NCBI GenBank assembly: GCA_016714745.1
Contig: JADKCG010000007.1
Coordinates: 44,681 to 108,680 of the forward strand
Source of the DNA: Elusimicrobiota bacterium
GTDB taxonomy: Bacteria; Elusimicrobiota; Elusimicrobia; FEN-1173
DNA length: 64,000 nucleotides
Direction of reading: 5' to 3'
Both the position numbers and the translations under genes were made by a program. Position 1 is the first letter of the stretch, and each line of letters starts with the position of its first letter. Of this stretch, positions 33,753 to 44,148 are shown piece after piece. The notes beneath the pieces were generated by a model. It was not told where the DNA came from. It worked only from the letters and a program-made list of their open reading frames with translations, and ran no database searches.

Positions 33753-34694
33753 ATGGATCGACTGGGTGGGAGGGATATTGTTCTCTGGTTGGCGGATAAG
33801 CCGTCTTTGGATGTCCTCAAGGCTCGTTTTCCGAAATGGTGGGAAGAGACGGGCAATGAGCTTTTGGATGTTCTTGGCCAACGGCGGTTGGGGTTGGTGG
33901 CGGAACATCTTGCGCGTATTCGGTCTGTTGAGGCCGTCGCTCTTGGAAAACTGAACGGGCGATCTGTGGAACGGGATGCGGCGGTAAAGGATTTGGTGAA
34001 AAGCCGCATGGCGGTGTTGGCCATGGAACAACTTTTGGCTGGAGCGGTTTTTGGGAAAGACGCGGGACCCCTTCGGTTCAACTGGTGGAACGGATTTATT
34101 CTCCAAAAACTTTTGTTTCGGCGGGATTTGGAACGGAAACCTGTGTCTTTGTTTTGGTTTCGGTTTTGGTGGCGATGGCTTCCCCAACGTCGTTTCTTGA
34201 TGCCTCTCGTTCAACCGAAAGGAATTTACTGTTTTTTTTCCAAAACGCTCGTGAAGGGGTTGGCCAAAAAAATCGGCGGTCTTTCTGCCCTGGAGGTGGC
34301 CGCGGGGGACGGTACGCTCACTCGGTTTCTGGCGGCGGAGGGGGTGAAGATCCGTGCCATCGACAACCACAGCTGGTCCCACGCTATTCATTATCCCTCA
34401 GACGTGGAGAAGAACTCGGTGGGCCCCGCCCTGGCGGCCCATCGACCGGAAGCGGTGATCTGTTCTTGGCCACCGGCGGGAAATGATTTTGAGCGGGTGG
34501 TGTTCTCATTTCCGACAGTAAAAATGTACATCGTTATTGCCAGCCGCCACTCGTTCGCGGCGGGGAACTGGAAAGAGTATGGTCTGCAAAAGAATTTTAC
34601 CTGGGAGAAAGATGAACGCTTAAGCCGTTGGGTCTTGCCGTCCGATTTGGACCCCGCGGTTTATGTTTTCGAAAGAAAACCTTTATCGAATTAA
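33753..34694 (+). CDS. Putative SAM-dependent methyltransferase
   Basis: A 313-residue protein. The N-terminal half (1-150) is helical with a Trp/Phe/Arg-rich stretch. The C-terminal half has LEVAAGDGTLTRFLAAEGVK near residues 181-200 and IRAIDNHSW near 201, the glycine loop and acidic end of strand 2 of class I methyltransferases, then VICSWPPAGND near 232 as a possible motif IV. The substrate cannot be told. AAAGGAG lies upstream of the ATG. It stands alone between an ATPase and the giant gene. Confidence 0.6.
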   Translation: MDRLGGRDIVLWLADKPSLDVLKARFPKWWEETGNELLDVLGQRRLGLVAEHLARIRSVEAVALGKLNGRSVERDAAVKDLVKSRMAVLAMEQLLAGAVFGKDAGPLRFNWWNGFILQKLLFRRDLERKPVSLFWFRFWWRWLPQRRFLMPLVQPKGIYCFFSKTLVKGLAKKIGGLSALEVAAGDGTLTRFLAAEGVKIRAIDNHSWSHAIHYPSDVEKNSVGPALAAHRPEAVICSWPPAGNDFERVVFSFPTVKMYIVIASRHSFAAGNWKEYGLQKNFTWEKDERLSRWVLPSDLDPAVYVFERKPLSN

Positions 34695-34767
34695 GATTTT
34701 CACTCCGACGTTAAACAGACTCGGAATTCAAGAGCATTCCCTGAAGACGTAAAATAACAAAAATCCT

Positions 34768-34791
34768 TGCGGGCGGGACGCCCGCGCTCCC
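34768..34791. repeat. Single arm of family B palindrome
   Basis: TGCGGGCGGGACGCCCGCGC followed by TCCC matches the right arm of the 7362-7429 element. It is located in the 34695-34890 gap before the giant gene. Confidence 0.75.
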
Positions 34792-34843
34792 AAAAAAACA
34801 TGCGGTGTTCGGTCATTAAACTCGGTATTTCTGTTACAAAAAT

Positions 34844-34869
34844 GTTACAAGTTCTTAAGGTGTCCTTAA
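34844..34869 (+). promoter_or_regulatory. Shared upstream box (copy 2), before giant gene 1
   Basis: ATGTTACAAGTTCTTAAGGT then GTCCTTAA. TTAAGG (34855-34860) and CCTTAA (34864-34869) are a perfect inverted repeat with a three-base spacer. A second TGTTACAA lies just upstream. AT-rich TTATATTATAG (34878-34888) could be the -10, with GAGG directly before the start codon. Confidence 0.5.
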
Positions 34870-34893
34870 TATAGACGTTATATTATAGAGGTG

Positions 34894-37800
34894 ATGAAAA
34901 ACAGAAATAGGCTGTTGAGTGATCGATTTCCTTGGGCGCGTCGTTTGTTGGCGGCGTTTGTGGTTCTTGTTTATGGGGCCACAAACGTGGTGTTTTGTCA
35001 CGCGGCGGAGGCGAGTTTTTGGTCGTCTCGACGGTCAGCGGCGCGCAAAATGGGGAAACCCAGCGCGGCACCTTTACCCGGGTCTACCGACGCTTTGATT
35101 TTGGCGCAACTGCCGGGCGGGGCTCGGTTGGATTTTCGGGGGCCTGTGGAAAGTTCGGTGATTCCCACGGCGCCTCCCACGGAACATTTGGTCGGCGGTA
35201 AAATACCGGTTTTTGAGAGCGACCTGCCCCGTTGGTTGGCGGATGTGGTGACTCCCTACGGAAATTTGCGGGACGTTTATTTATCTAAACGGTCCGGCGC
35301 TCCCCTTGTTATTCAAATTCAGGATCTGCACGATTCCACGGAGGCGCAACGGAACATTGCGGGTTTAGTGGAATCGCTTCAAGACGAACGAGGGGTAAGT
35401 TTGGTGGGGATGGAAGGGGCCCAGGGGGCGTTCGCGACGGAGGCGTTCCGGTCTTTCCCTGACGCGCAAATCACGAAAGCGGTAGCGGAACATTTCATGG
35501 AACAAGGGTATCTGGGGGGACCTGAATTCGCGGGGATCACCGCCAAACGGATGCCGCTTTTATGGGGCGTGGAAGACATGAAGGCCTATGGTGCCAACGT
35601 GGCCGCCGTGAAACACGCCGCACAAAATCGGCCCGCCGTTGAATCGTTCTTGCGCGAAGCGCGCCGGGTGATGGCCGAGGTGAAAGACCGGCGGCTGTCG
35701 GTTAATCTTCTCGAGTTTGACCGTCACTTGAGCGGTTACCATTTGGGGAAAGAGCCCCTGGGTGTTTATGTTCGTTACTTGTTGAAATCCTCGCCCCTGT
35801 CGACCGTCCATGTGCCGAACTTGATTTTGTTGAGAGACGCGCTCCAATGGGAAGATTCGTTGGATTTTAAGCGCATCGAGCTGGAACGGGCGAAATTATT
35901 GGAACACATGGTGAGCGGTCTTTCGAAAAACAGCCTGGACCAACTTGTGGCCCGAAGCGCCCGTTACCGGTTGGGCCGAATCTCCTACGGCGATTACTAT
36001 CGGTTTCTCCGGACATTGTGCACTCAGAGCGGGATTAACCTGGACGAATACGGCCAATTAAGCGCTTACGTGCGGTATGTGTTGTTGGCCGAGCGGATCA
36101 ACCGGAACGATCTGTTAACAGAATTGGGTGCGCTCGAGCGTTCGGTGCAAGACCGTTTGGCGGTCTCGTCGGAAGAAAAACGCATTGTAGTGTCTGCCCG
36201 CAACTTAGCGTTGTTAGAGCGGCTGGTGGCCCACTCTTACACACCCGCCGATTGGGCCTACCAAGTGACGCACCAGAATGAAATCATGAACGTGGGCCAG
36301 TCGATCATTTCTCTCGCCCAACAAACGGGCATCCCTCACACGCTCAGCCCGCCGACACCCGAAATTTTACAACCGTTCGAAGAATTCTGTCGCCAAGCCG
36401 TGGGCCGAAACGCCGCGATGGTGCAACACCTGATTGAAAAGATGCAAACCGAAAAACGCGCCACCGCCGTTCTGGTCGCCGGCGGGTTCCACACCGAGGG
36501 CCTCACCCAACTGCTCCGCCAAAAAGACATTTCCTACGCCGTCGTCACCCCGAAAGTGAACGGCTCTCTCCCCGACGGCCACCGCACCCTCGACCTCCTG
36601 GCCCGAGACCCCGCGCCGCTGGAAAAACTGTTTGCGGGGGAGACAGTGAATATTCCCCTTCAGCGGATGACGAATGCTGGGAATATTGAGGGGTCTTCCC
36701 TCGCTAACAAGTTGGCAACACTGTTCGTTGTCATCTCCCTGGGACTGGCGGTGGTGACGACAAAATTCCAGGCGTCTTCCTCGCCTATTCCCTCCCTGCC
36801 GGCGTCATTGAACTCGTTGGCGAAACCGGGCCCGGGAGAGGCTGAGGCCTCCGTCACGGTGGGAAATGGCACTCTCAAAAAAGTCTACATTTTTAAGCTG
36901 AACTCAGGAGCCCAGCCCGTCTATTCTGGGGAATACACCGCTTCTATCCCGAATTATGGGACCGTCGTCGTTCAAAGAAAATCAAATCCTCTCCCTTGGG
37001 TTCAGCAACTGACTGTTTCCTTTGGCCAATGGAAAGTGGGATTTTCAAAACAAATGACAGCGGTGTCTCACGGTTCAAAAATCAGCTGGGAATGGGTTTT
37101 AGGTTTATTTGGTGTGATTCGAAGGGTGGGCGGTGGGATAACAACTCAAGCGGTGACCCCCTCGCAACCCACTCCTCGGGCAGGCACTTCTACCGAAAAT
37201 AAGAGCTCCTATTCCATTAGTGTCATTTCGCAAGAGGGCCAGATTTTGTTGGCGATGGAAAAGCTTGCCGATCAGCTTTCCGCCAGAGGGGAAAACTCGG
37301 ATATACTTAAACAGAAAATAAATAACAAAGAATACCTGCCCGATATTTCAGATGAGATTCGGGAAGGACTATTGCTTGTGCTTGAAAAATTGGGTGTCGG
37401 TGGGACCCTAATAACAAAAACATCCATCACCGATTGGGTGTCCAATCACCGCCAACCAGCAAATCATTTATATCCCTATATTCTTCAGAAATTACCTACT
37501 TATGCTTTGTTGGAAACTTGGAAAACGTCCAGTAATGGAATGAAACGGTTTTTCTCACGCTATGACGTATGGGGCACAGCGGTCCTCGAGGAATTAGGAG
37601 TTTCCGATAAATGGAAAGGTCTCTTGGAAGGCCGTGTGCCGGCGGCCATAGCGGGCACCTTCATCGGCTTTATTTCGGGGGTGTTGGTCCTAAGTGCGTC
37701 CCAACTGGTTGTGCTGGGCTTTATTGTGGCTTTGGTGTGGTCCGCGTTGGGCCCCCAACGGAAATTTGTTGCGGATCACGGGGAAAATCAGACACGGCGG

Positions 37801-40800
37801 CAAATCGTTCTGCGGTCGGTGGGAACATTCTTGTTGAATATGGCGGGAATCTCTGTGAGCGCCGCGTTGGTTTATGCGGGCGCTGATTTTGAATTGAGTG
37901 AGAGCATCGCCGCTTTCTCTTTGGTCTCCCCTCTATTGGGTCTGATGGCATCCATTGGGGTCCATGCGTTTTTTGACTTATTGGATGTTTTTCCTGACCA
38001 AAGAGCTCGCCTGGCCGATTTTGAATCCGGGGCCCCAACAAACCCAGACGTGACGGTTGACCCTGTTTTGAAAAATAATCCAAAACCCGAAAAATTTCGT
38101 CTTGCTGGTAAAACGAACGACGACCTCGACAAAATGGTTCTCACAGCCGCCGATCATGACCTTGGCGGGTCTGCCAATGATTATCTGACTAAGCATGCCA
38201 ACGGGGTTTTGGGAACTCCCAGCGCGGACGATGTGGTGTCCACGTCAAATAATTTTTCACCCTATTGGTGGCAACGGTTTTGGATCAGGGCTGGGGTTGA
38301 GAAATTAAATGGGTTTGCTGAGAAGGGCGAAGGGGGCGATGATTACAAGATGTACTTCAATACAGATGATTTGGGGGAACCAAGCGCTGTATTGGATAAG
38401 CTTCAAGAAGCCATTGATTTTGAGCACGATCGGATGAAAGACCAATTCGCTTTTTATTCTATTTTTAAAGACGGGAAACACTTGGATCGGACTCAAGAAC
38501 TTCATGTGTTGGTTGAATTTCAGGATGAATTGAATAAAGAAGGACGAATGGCGATTGTTCGTCATGGAAATGGCCTGACGTTGGCTGTTCGGAGAGAGAC
38601 GCCCCAAGACAATTTGGGCTCCATTGAAAATCGTTTGCAGGGGCTGTCTCGCCAGGGTTTTTCGTTTCGGCGGTTGGATGATACACGGCTTGGCCTTGGT
38701 TTGTTCTCGTATTCAATGGGCGGGGTGAGGGTGGGCGACGTTGTCCGCCGATTGCAAACGCAAACGGACACAGATTCTCAGTCTTGGTTTGACGCAAAGG
38801 GGGGGCTTCTTCCAAATCGGGTGAAAGATGTGGAGGAGTGGGCGGAGCGATTGTCCGAGGATATGCTGGGGGTGGCCAAGGGGCGAGGTCGACGGCAGGC
38901 CTTTTTGGCTTTGGATTTGGAAACACTCATGGTCCATGAACGGAAGGGAAGCGTTGCCACCTACTCTATTGATAAAAAGGATGGGGAGACACAGGATCAA
39001 CAAGAAATTCATCCAGCGTTCAATTCGATCTCGACCCATGATTTTTGGAAAAAAGCGAAAGAGACGGAGGGGGACGACAAGCACGTGCTTATTGTTGAGG
39101 TGGCTCAATACCGGCGACAGCCAATGTCGGTGTTTGGTATTTCTCTGTTTGAAGTGGTTCTTCGATATTTGCCTGCGCGCGTGGGCCGGTTTATTCCTGC
39201 TAGGTGGGTGCAAGGGTTAGAAAAGCGAATTCAGAGCCGGGCCTTTCATTCTTGGCAAAGAACAGACCAAAAGGGGCGGGGAAATTTTGCGATAGAAAAG
39301 GAATTTGAATACACCATGGGTCTGCTTGTGGAGCCTCCTCCTGAAGACGGTATTGTGGGAAGGTCCGTGGACACTTTTTCGGTTCTTTTACGAGGACCTC
39401 CTAAGTTTAATGGCAATTTCGGCCTAGAAGCCGCCAAGATGAAAAAAGCCCTTTCGGACAAATATCCCGATGAAAAAAATGTGGACCCCTTCCATATTGT
39501 CCATGATATTGATCTGTCGGCATGGTTAAGGTTCCTCGACGGACTAAATAAGGAGCGCGATGCAGAGGGGCAGGTCTCGGTGCGGACTGGTTCTATCGTT
39601 GTCCAGAAGCGGGCGCATTTAACCATTGAGGATGTGGCGGCGATGCAAAATGCAGTGGTGACTTTTCTTGGACGGCGAAACAATCGGTCGTCTTTGGAGA
39701 ATAAATTGAGAGCTCTGTTTGAGGTCCAGAGCGGGAAGGATCACTTGCTTTTAACCATGGCCCCAACCAAAGAAAATCTGGCAAAATTGGATCGATTGTA
39801 TCGCCAAGCCCAAGCGGCTAATGCCCGGGCGGCGGAATTGGTGTTGCGGGCCCGGGCCCCCGCTCAGCTGGGAAGCAGGACTTTTGACTTTTTTGCCCGA
39901 ACGATTGAACGGTTGTTTCGCGTTTCCTCCACTCGGGCAAGGGGGATCGTGGGGGGGCGGTGGTTTCAATCGCTGGTGATTCCTGGGGTTGAATTACCGG
40001 CTCTCCCGTTCATCGCTTTAGGTGCCATTTGGGGGTTGTCGATCGTCGGGTTTTCGTGGGTCGGATTAATTCTGGGGTCTGTTATTATGGCCTCGATGCA
40101 CGGAAAACCCGAATCTGTTCGCGGTCCCCCGAACTGGGCCGATTTGTCAAAGCGGGGGCGCCAGACCTATGGCCAGTTCCTGGCCCGGTTGGGTGTGGCG
40201 CTCTCCATCAACACCCTCGCCCTGTCCTTGGGCGGCCTCCCGCTAGACACTTTGATACAATCCCTTCCCCTGGATCTCGCCGCTGTCGATTATCCCCGTT
40301 TAGTCGGAACCGCCTACCTCTCCCACGCCATTTATAATTTCGTTGTCCCAGAACAGTATCGGTTGAGTCTCGGCGATGGCTCTGGAGAAAAGAAAGAAAT
40401 AATTCCTTTTTCCACAAGGGAGATCCATCGCTTGACCCCGCTTGATTTTGTGGACCATATGGGTCTTGTGGGTAAACGGTACGAGAATTTGCGAAAAGCT
40501 TATGAAGCCGACCGTAAAATCAATGCAAGTGATTTGACAAAAAAAATTGAAGAGATTTCCCGATTCAACTTTCGAGATCCCGTTAACAACACCCATCAAG
40601 CCGACGATTATTTCAATATGGTTGTCGGTATGTGCACACAGGGTGAGAATATTCAAAACGAAATGCCCGATTCGGATTTGTTGCGGTTGGTTTTATATGA
40701 AAGAGCCGTGCGGCTCATTGAGTTTGCTGAAAAAGTTAAAAATGGAGTTGATTTAACAGAAGGCGAAAAAAAGGAAATAGGATGGGTGATCAATATTTTT

Positions 40801-43800
40801 TCTCCGTTGGCGGCGGCGGCCCCTGAAGAATCAAACGATTTTGTGTTCGGAATGGATATCGCGGCTGTTTTAACCGACCTAACATATTTTATTAATGAGC
40901 CCAAGAAATACCTGGATAAAAGAGAAGAGCTTAAGGATTTTTATAACAGCCGTAACCCGCCTGAAAAAGGGGAAGATTGGTTAATAGATACGAAAGAAAA
41001 TATTGTTAAAGCCATTGAACAAAATATTGCTTTCGGCGAACATTTTGAACTTCGAATCAAATCGGTCGCTTCGACGATGGTGAAGGGGCTGGAAAAAAAT
41101 CAATATACGAAAGTCGATAATTTAAAAGATTTAATCACTGGAACGATTGTTGTTCCAATAAAAGAAGATAAAACGTCACTTGACTGGGATAGAGGTGTGT
41201 TGGCTAGGATTTCCAGGATAATTCGAACTCTTAAGTCGATCGATCTTAATTCGGGGGTTGTTTTGCTTACGGCTGAAGAGTTGGACAAAAATGGAAAAAA
41301 CCCGGATAAAAAAGCGGAAGGGTATTATCATGTCAACCTCTATTTTAAAGGGATGGCTTTCGAGCTACAGTTTAAAACTCCGGAGAAGTATGTGACGCAG
41401 AAGGTCGGTTCCCGAACGAGCGGGCAGGGGACCATGGCCCATTACGTCCACAAATGGAACACTTTTATAAAGCATTTGAGTGATTTCTTGTCTTCGAATA
41501 AAATGGAGTTGAGTGCGCATAGAACTCCTTTCGTCGGTGAATTCAAAACAGATTTCAGGGCTTTTTGGAACCGAGCTCGGCGATATACGATTGTCACTCC
41601 TTTGGATGAAAGTGATTTAAAAGACCCCAATAAACAAGTTGATGTGATGCGGTTACCGAGAGGGGCGACGACCGCGGATTTTATGGCACATTCCTGGGTG
41701 GACCCCGAGTTTTCGATGACGACGTATACGCCCGCTTTTTTGGTTGGATCGGATGCGGCGGGGACTCATGATGAAGAATTAGCTCTGACGGCCCCGTTGG
41801 CAATGGGAGCACAAATAACTGTGCGTGGACCGCCCCAATTGATCTCGGACCCCAAGACACGGCTAGAAATTGTAAATACTTCAAAAACATTTCGGTTGTG
41901 GTCAAAGGGAATTGATCCCCGAGATGTACAAACTTACGAGGAATCCGGGTTCGATTTTATAGAAAAAATGGGGTTGGGGGAAAATGAACGATCAAAAGGA
42001 AATAAAGTTGATTCAGATTTAATTGAATTTTTACTGAAACATGACATTGATTTCGAAACACTGGTTTTGCTTGTGGGCAATGAAATCGTCACGAAGAGAC
42101 CGTTTGGAGGTAAACCCGAACAGGGCGTCATCGGTCGGTTGGTTCGTCATTTTGCGGACAAAGGTTTACAAGGTCAGAAGGAGGAGGGTCAGGATTACAA
42201 GGCCCTGTTGGAAGCTGTCGACCCCACACTTAAAGGTCATTTGATTCAACTTGCACAATATTTGGACGGAGTTGATGAGTTTGGGGAAATGGATCTCTCT
42301 AAACGCGCCTATTTGATCGGGCAAGGACTTTGGAATGTTGGGAAGGACCACACTAATCAAGATAACGCGATCTCTTCTCCCAGTCAACTACACTCTGCGG
42401 CTTGGGTGGGGTTGGGACCTTTTTTTGATCCGAGCGGGATCTCTCTCGTTTCGGTGGTCGGGATTGCATTGGTGGTTCCGCTCATTTCTTCCAAGTTGAG
42501 GAATTGGTTTGTTTCCAATGTGGGGGCGGGTTATTTGAACCCTTGGATTCGGTATTCCATTATAGGAGTCTTGCTTTTTGTTTTTTCGATTGGATCGGCT
42601 TGGGCGGGGGTGGACCCTTCGACTATTTTTGGGGCGGGGGGCAAGGGGATCAGTAGCGTTGGTGAAATATTATCTTTGAGTGGGGGGGTATTTGTTGGGG
42701 CAACTAGTATAAATGATAGATACAGCAGTGTGTTTGAGACCTATAACTACACCGAACGCATCACTCGTATTAGTGCAACAACATCTTCCCTGCAAACCAT
42801 AGAAAATGCCCAAAGAAAAGCCATAGACGCAATTATTGCGCTGGCAGACGACAGTATTGATAACGACTTTGTTCCCAGTATTAGAGACTTAACCAACATT
42901 CGTAACAACGTGGATTCTTGGGGGAATTCTAGTACAAAGGACTTTTTTCTTTTAAGAGTTGAAAAGGCGATTGAGATTGCCGAGATTTATATCTTATATG
43001 ACGCGATTATTCCTCTTTTAGGTGATAAGAACAACAAAAAATTGCTTGAAAGGAAAAGAGGGGAGATCGCGTTATTGTACTCAACAAAGATTAAGAAACT
43101 TGCAAAGTCTCCAGAGGATTTGTGGGGTTTGGTGTTGCTACATAAAATAAATAAAGCAACAAATCCCAGGGAAATCAAAGTTTATAAAGGAATTGCCAAG
43201 TTGTTATTTAGATACGCATTGAGAAAAGAACCTCCATTTGATTATAAGAAAGGGAAATCCTCATCGAGTTATGTTAAACCATTTGTGAGTTCTCTAATAA
43301 ACGAATTTAAAGAGAGCTCGATCGGAAATAATTTCCCTGAATCGGATTTTGCTGAATCACTCCGCATTGTTCAGGGGGATATCCAGTTTTCGTTATCGCA
43401 TAATTATTTGAAAAAAATCGGCAACATTACCATTGCTCTCATCATAGTCCTGACGTTTGGACTTGTGCTGATTTGGCTACCGTTTGATGCCGTGGCGGCG
43501 ACAGAGGTGTTTGGGGATTCGGCTTTGGGGGCTATGGCCTTGGCGACACTTGTCGCGTTGGGAATGAAAAATGTGGGGCAGGACCCTGGTGGTGAGATTG
43601 TTGCGCGGGGGGCATCAAATAAAGTCAAGGCCGTGGTGTTCGGGACGGCCATGCATTATGACTCGGTGGGGTCAAACGGGGATGTTGTCCCCTTTGTTAG
43701 TTATTCCTTGCGAACCCCTGGTGATAAACCGAAAACCATCAAAGATCGGGTTGAAAGGGAACAGGCTCGAGTGAAGGATGTGTTTGAGAAACTTAAAACT

Positions 43801-44148
43801 GGTTCTTTAGGTAAAAAAGCGGTCTCCCAGAAAATCTTGGACGCCATTGAACTTAAAGAGATCAATGCTCAAGCGGCCGTCGTGTGGGTGATGGACGAAT
43901 TGGCTTCGGGAGTATCTGAAGAAAAAGCAGGGGCTTATCGGACGCTCAGAAACAACCTGTTAAGTAATTTATTAGAAACCCATTCGATCGATCACTTGGG
44001 CTATTCAGAACAAGAAAAGTCCCGAATTAAAGAAGGGAAATCGCTCGCCTTCGATTGGCGCTCGCGAATGAGAAAGGAGTTATTGAGGCTCGGAGGGAAA
44101 ATCTTTCGGGAACCGATGAAGTTAAGGAGGCGATTATCGCAGGGGTGA
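34894..44148 (+). CDS. Giant multidomain membrane protein 1, part 1 (TraB/ChaN-like, RelA/SpoT-TGS, start of PtsI-like)
   Basis: About 3084 residues. A signal anchor (18-40) leads into a ~480-residue module (100-580) with IQDLHDSTEAQRNIAGL, GMEGAQGAF and VLVAGGFHTEGL, reminiscent of TraB/ChaN families and homologous to the start of the gene at 56086. Hydrophobic segments lie near 603-625, 913-1035, 1700-1800, 2510-2575 and 2842-2865. Residues ~1840-2200 resemble the RelA/SpoT synthetase (VDNLKDLITGTIVV; GYYHVNLYF; FELQFKT; MAHYVHKW), followed by a TGS-like domain near 2235-2320 (VMRLPRGATTADFMAHSW). From ~2890 it starts a PTS enzyme I N-terminal domain. The frame ends at 44148, but one missing G near 44035 would continue it into the next entry. 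ATG 34894 is preceded by GAGG; GTG 34891 is the alternative. Confidence 0.75.
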   Translation: MKNRNRLLSDRFPWARRLLAAFVVLVYGATNVVFCHAAEASFWSSRRSAARKMGKPSAAPLPGSTDALILAQLPGGARLDFRGPVESSVIPTAPPTEHLVGGKIPVFESDLPRWLADVVTPYGNLRDVYLSKRSGAPLVIQIQDLHDSTEAQRNIAGLVESLQDERGVSLVGMEGAQGAFATEAFRSFPDAQITKAVAEHFMEQGYLGGPEFAGITAKRMPLLWGVEDMKAYGANVAAVKHAAQNRPAVESFLREARRVMAEVKDRRLSVNLLEFDRHLSGYHLGKEPLGVYVRYLLKSSPLSTVHVPNLILLRDALQWEDSLDFKRIELERAKLLEHMVSGLSKNSLDQLVARSARYRLGRISYGDYYRFLRTLCTQSGINLDEYGQLSAYVRYVLLAERINRNDLLTELGALERSVQDRLAVSSEEKRIVVSARNLALLERLVAHSYTPADWAYQVTHQNEIMNVGQSIISLAQQTGIPHTLSPPTPEILQPFEEFCRQAVGRNAAMVQHLIEKMQTEKRATAVLVAGGFHTEGLTQLLRQKDISYAVVTPKVNGSLPDGHRTLDLLARDPAPLEKLFAGETVNIPLQRMTNAGNIEGSSLANKLATLFVVISLGLAVVTTKFQASSSPIPSLPASLNSLAKPGPGEAEASVTVGNGTLKKVYIFKLNSGAQPVYSGEYTASIPNYGTVVVQRKSNPLPWVQQLTVSFGQWKVGFSKQMTAVSHGSKISWEWVLGLFGVIRRVGGGITTQAVTPSQPTPRAGTSTENKSSYSISVISQEGQILLAMEKLADQLSARGENSDILKQKINNKEYLPDISDEIREGLLLVLEKLGVGGTLITKTSITDWVSNHRQPANHLYPYILQKLPTYALLETWKTSSNGMKRFFSRYDVWGTAVLEELGVSDKWKGLLEGRVPAAIAGTFIGFISGVLVLSASQLVVLGFIVALVWSALGPQRKFVADHGENQTRRQIVLRSVGTFLLNMAGISVSAALVYAGADFELSESIAAFSLVSPLLGLMASIGVHAFFDLLDVFPDQRARLADFESGAPTNPDVTVDPVLKNNPKPEKFRLAGKTNDDLDKMVLTAADHDLGGSANDYLTKHANGVLGTPSADDVVSTSNNFSPYWWQRFWIRAGVEKLNGFAEKGEGGDDYKMYFNTDDLGEPSAVLDKLQEAIDFEHDRMKDQFAFYSIFKDGKHLDRTQELHVLVEFQDELNKEGRMAIVRHGNGLTLAVRRETPQDNLGSIENRLQGLSRQGFSFRRLDDTRLGLGLFSYSMGGVRVGDVVRRLQTQTDTDSQSWFDAKGGLLPNRVKDVEEWAERLSEDMLGVAKGRGRRQAFLALDLETLMVHERKGSVATYSIDKKDGETQDQQEIHPAFNSISTHDFWKKAKETEGDDKHVLIVEVAQYRRQPMSVFGISLFEVVLRYLPARVGRFIPARWVQGLEKRIQSRAFHSWQRTDQKGRGNFAIEKEFEYTMGLLVEPPPEDGIVGRSVDTFSVLLRGPPKFNGNFGLEAAKMKKALSDKYPDEKNVDPFHIVHDIDLSAWLRFLDGLNKERDAEGQVSVRTGSIVVQKRAHLTIEDVAAMQNAVVTFLGRRNNRSSLENKLRALFEVQSGKDHLLLTMAPTKENLAKLDRLYRQAQAANARAAELVLRARAPAQLGSRTFDFFARTIERLFRVSSTRARGIVGGRWFQSLVIPGVELPALPFIALGAIWGLSIVGFSWVGLILGSVIMASMHGKPESVRGPPNWADLSKRGRQTYGQFLARLGVALSINTLALSLGGLPLDTLIQSLPLDLAAVDYPRLVGTAYLSHAIYNFVVPEQYRLSLGDGSGEKKEIIPFSTREIHRLTPLDFVDHMGLVGKRYENLRKAYEADRKINASDLTKKIEEISRFNFRDPVNNTHQADDYFNMVVGMCTQGENIQNEMPDSDLLRLVLYERAVRLIEFAEKVKNGVDLTEGEKKEIGWVINIFSPLAAAAPEESNDFVFGMDIAAVLTDLTYFINEPKKYLDKREELKDFYNSRNPPEKGEDWLIDTKENIVKAIEQNIAFGEHFELRIKSVASTMVKGLEKNQYTKVDNLKDLITGTIVVPIKEDKTSLDWDRGVLARISRIIRTLKSIDLNSGVVLLTAEELDKNGKNPDKKAEGYYHVNLYFKGMAFELQFKTPEKYVTQKVGSRTSGQGTMAHYVHKWNTFIKHLSDFLSSNKMELSAHRTPFVGEFKTDFRAFWNRARRYTIVTPLDESDLKDPNKQVDVMRLPRGATTADFMAHSWVDPEFSMTTYTPAFLVGSDAAGTHDEELALTAPLAMGAQITVRGPPQLISDPKTRLEIVNTSKTFRLWSKGIDPRDVQTYEESGFDFIEKMGLGENERSKGNKVDSDLIEFLLKHDIDFETLVLLVGNEIVTKRPFGGKPEQGVIGRLVRHFADKGLQGQKEEGQDYKALLEAVDPTLKGHLIQLAQYLDGVDEFGEMDLSKRAYLIGQGLWNVGKDHTNQDNAISSPSQLHSAAWVGLGPFFDPSGISLVSVVGIALVVPLISSKLRNWFVSNVGAGYLNPWIRYSIIGVLLFVFSIGSAWAGVDPSTIFGAGGKGISSVGEILSLSGGVFVGATSINDRYSSVFETYNYTERITRISATTSSLQTIENAQRKAIDAIIALADDSIDNDFVPSIRDLTNIRNNVDSWGNSSTKDFFLLRVEKAIEIAEIYILYDAIIPLLGDKNNKKLLERKRGEIALLYSTKIKKLAKSPEDLWGLVLLHKINKATNPREIKVYKGIAKLLFRYALRKEPPFDYKKGKSSSSYVKPFVSSLINEFKESSIGNNFPESDFAESLRIVQGDIQFSLSHNYLKKIGNITIALIIVLTFGLVLIWLPFDAVAATEVFGDSALGAMALATLVALGMKNVGQDPGGEIVARGASNKVKAVVFGTAMHYDSVGSNGDVVPFVSYSLRTPGDKPKTIKDRVEREQARVKDVFEKLKTGSLGKKAVSQKILDAIELKEINAQAAVVWVMDELASGVSEEKAGAYRTLRNNLLSNLLETHSIDHLGYSEQEKSRIKEGKSLAFDWRSRMRKELLRLGGKIFREPMKLRRRLSQG

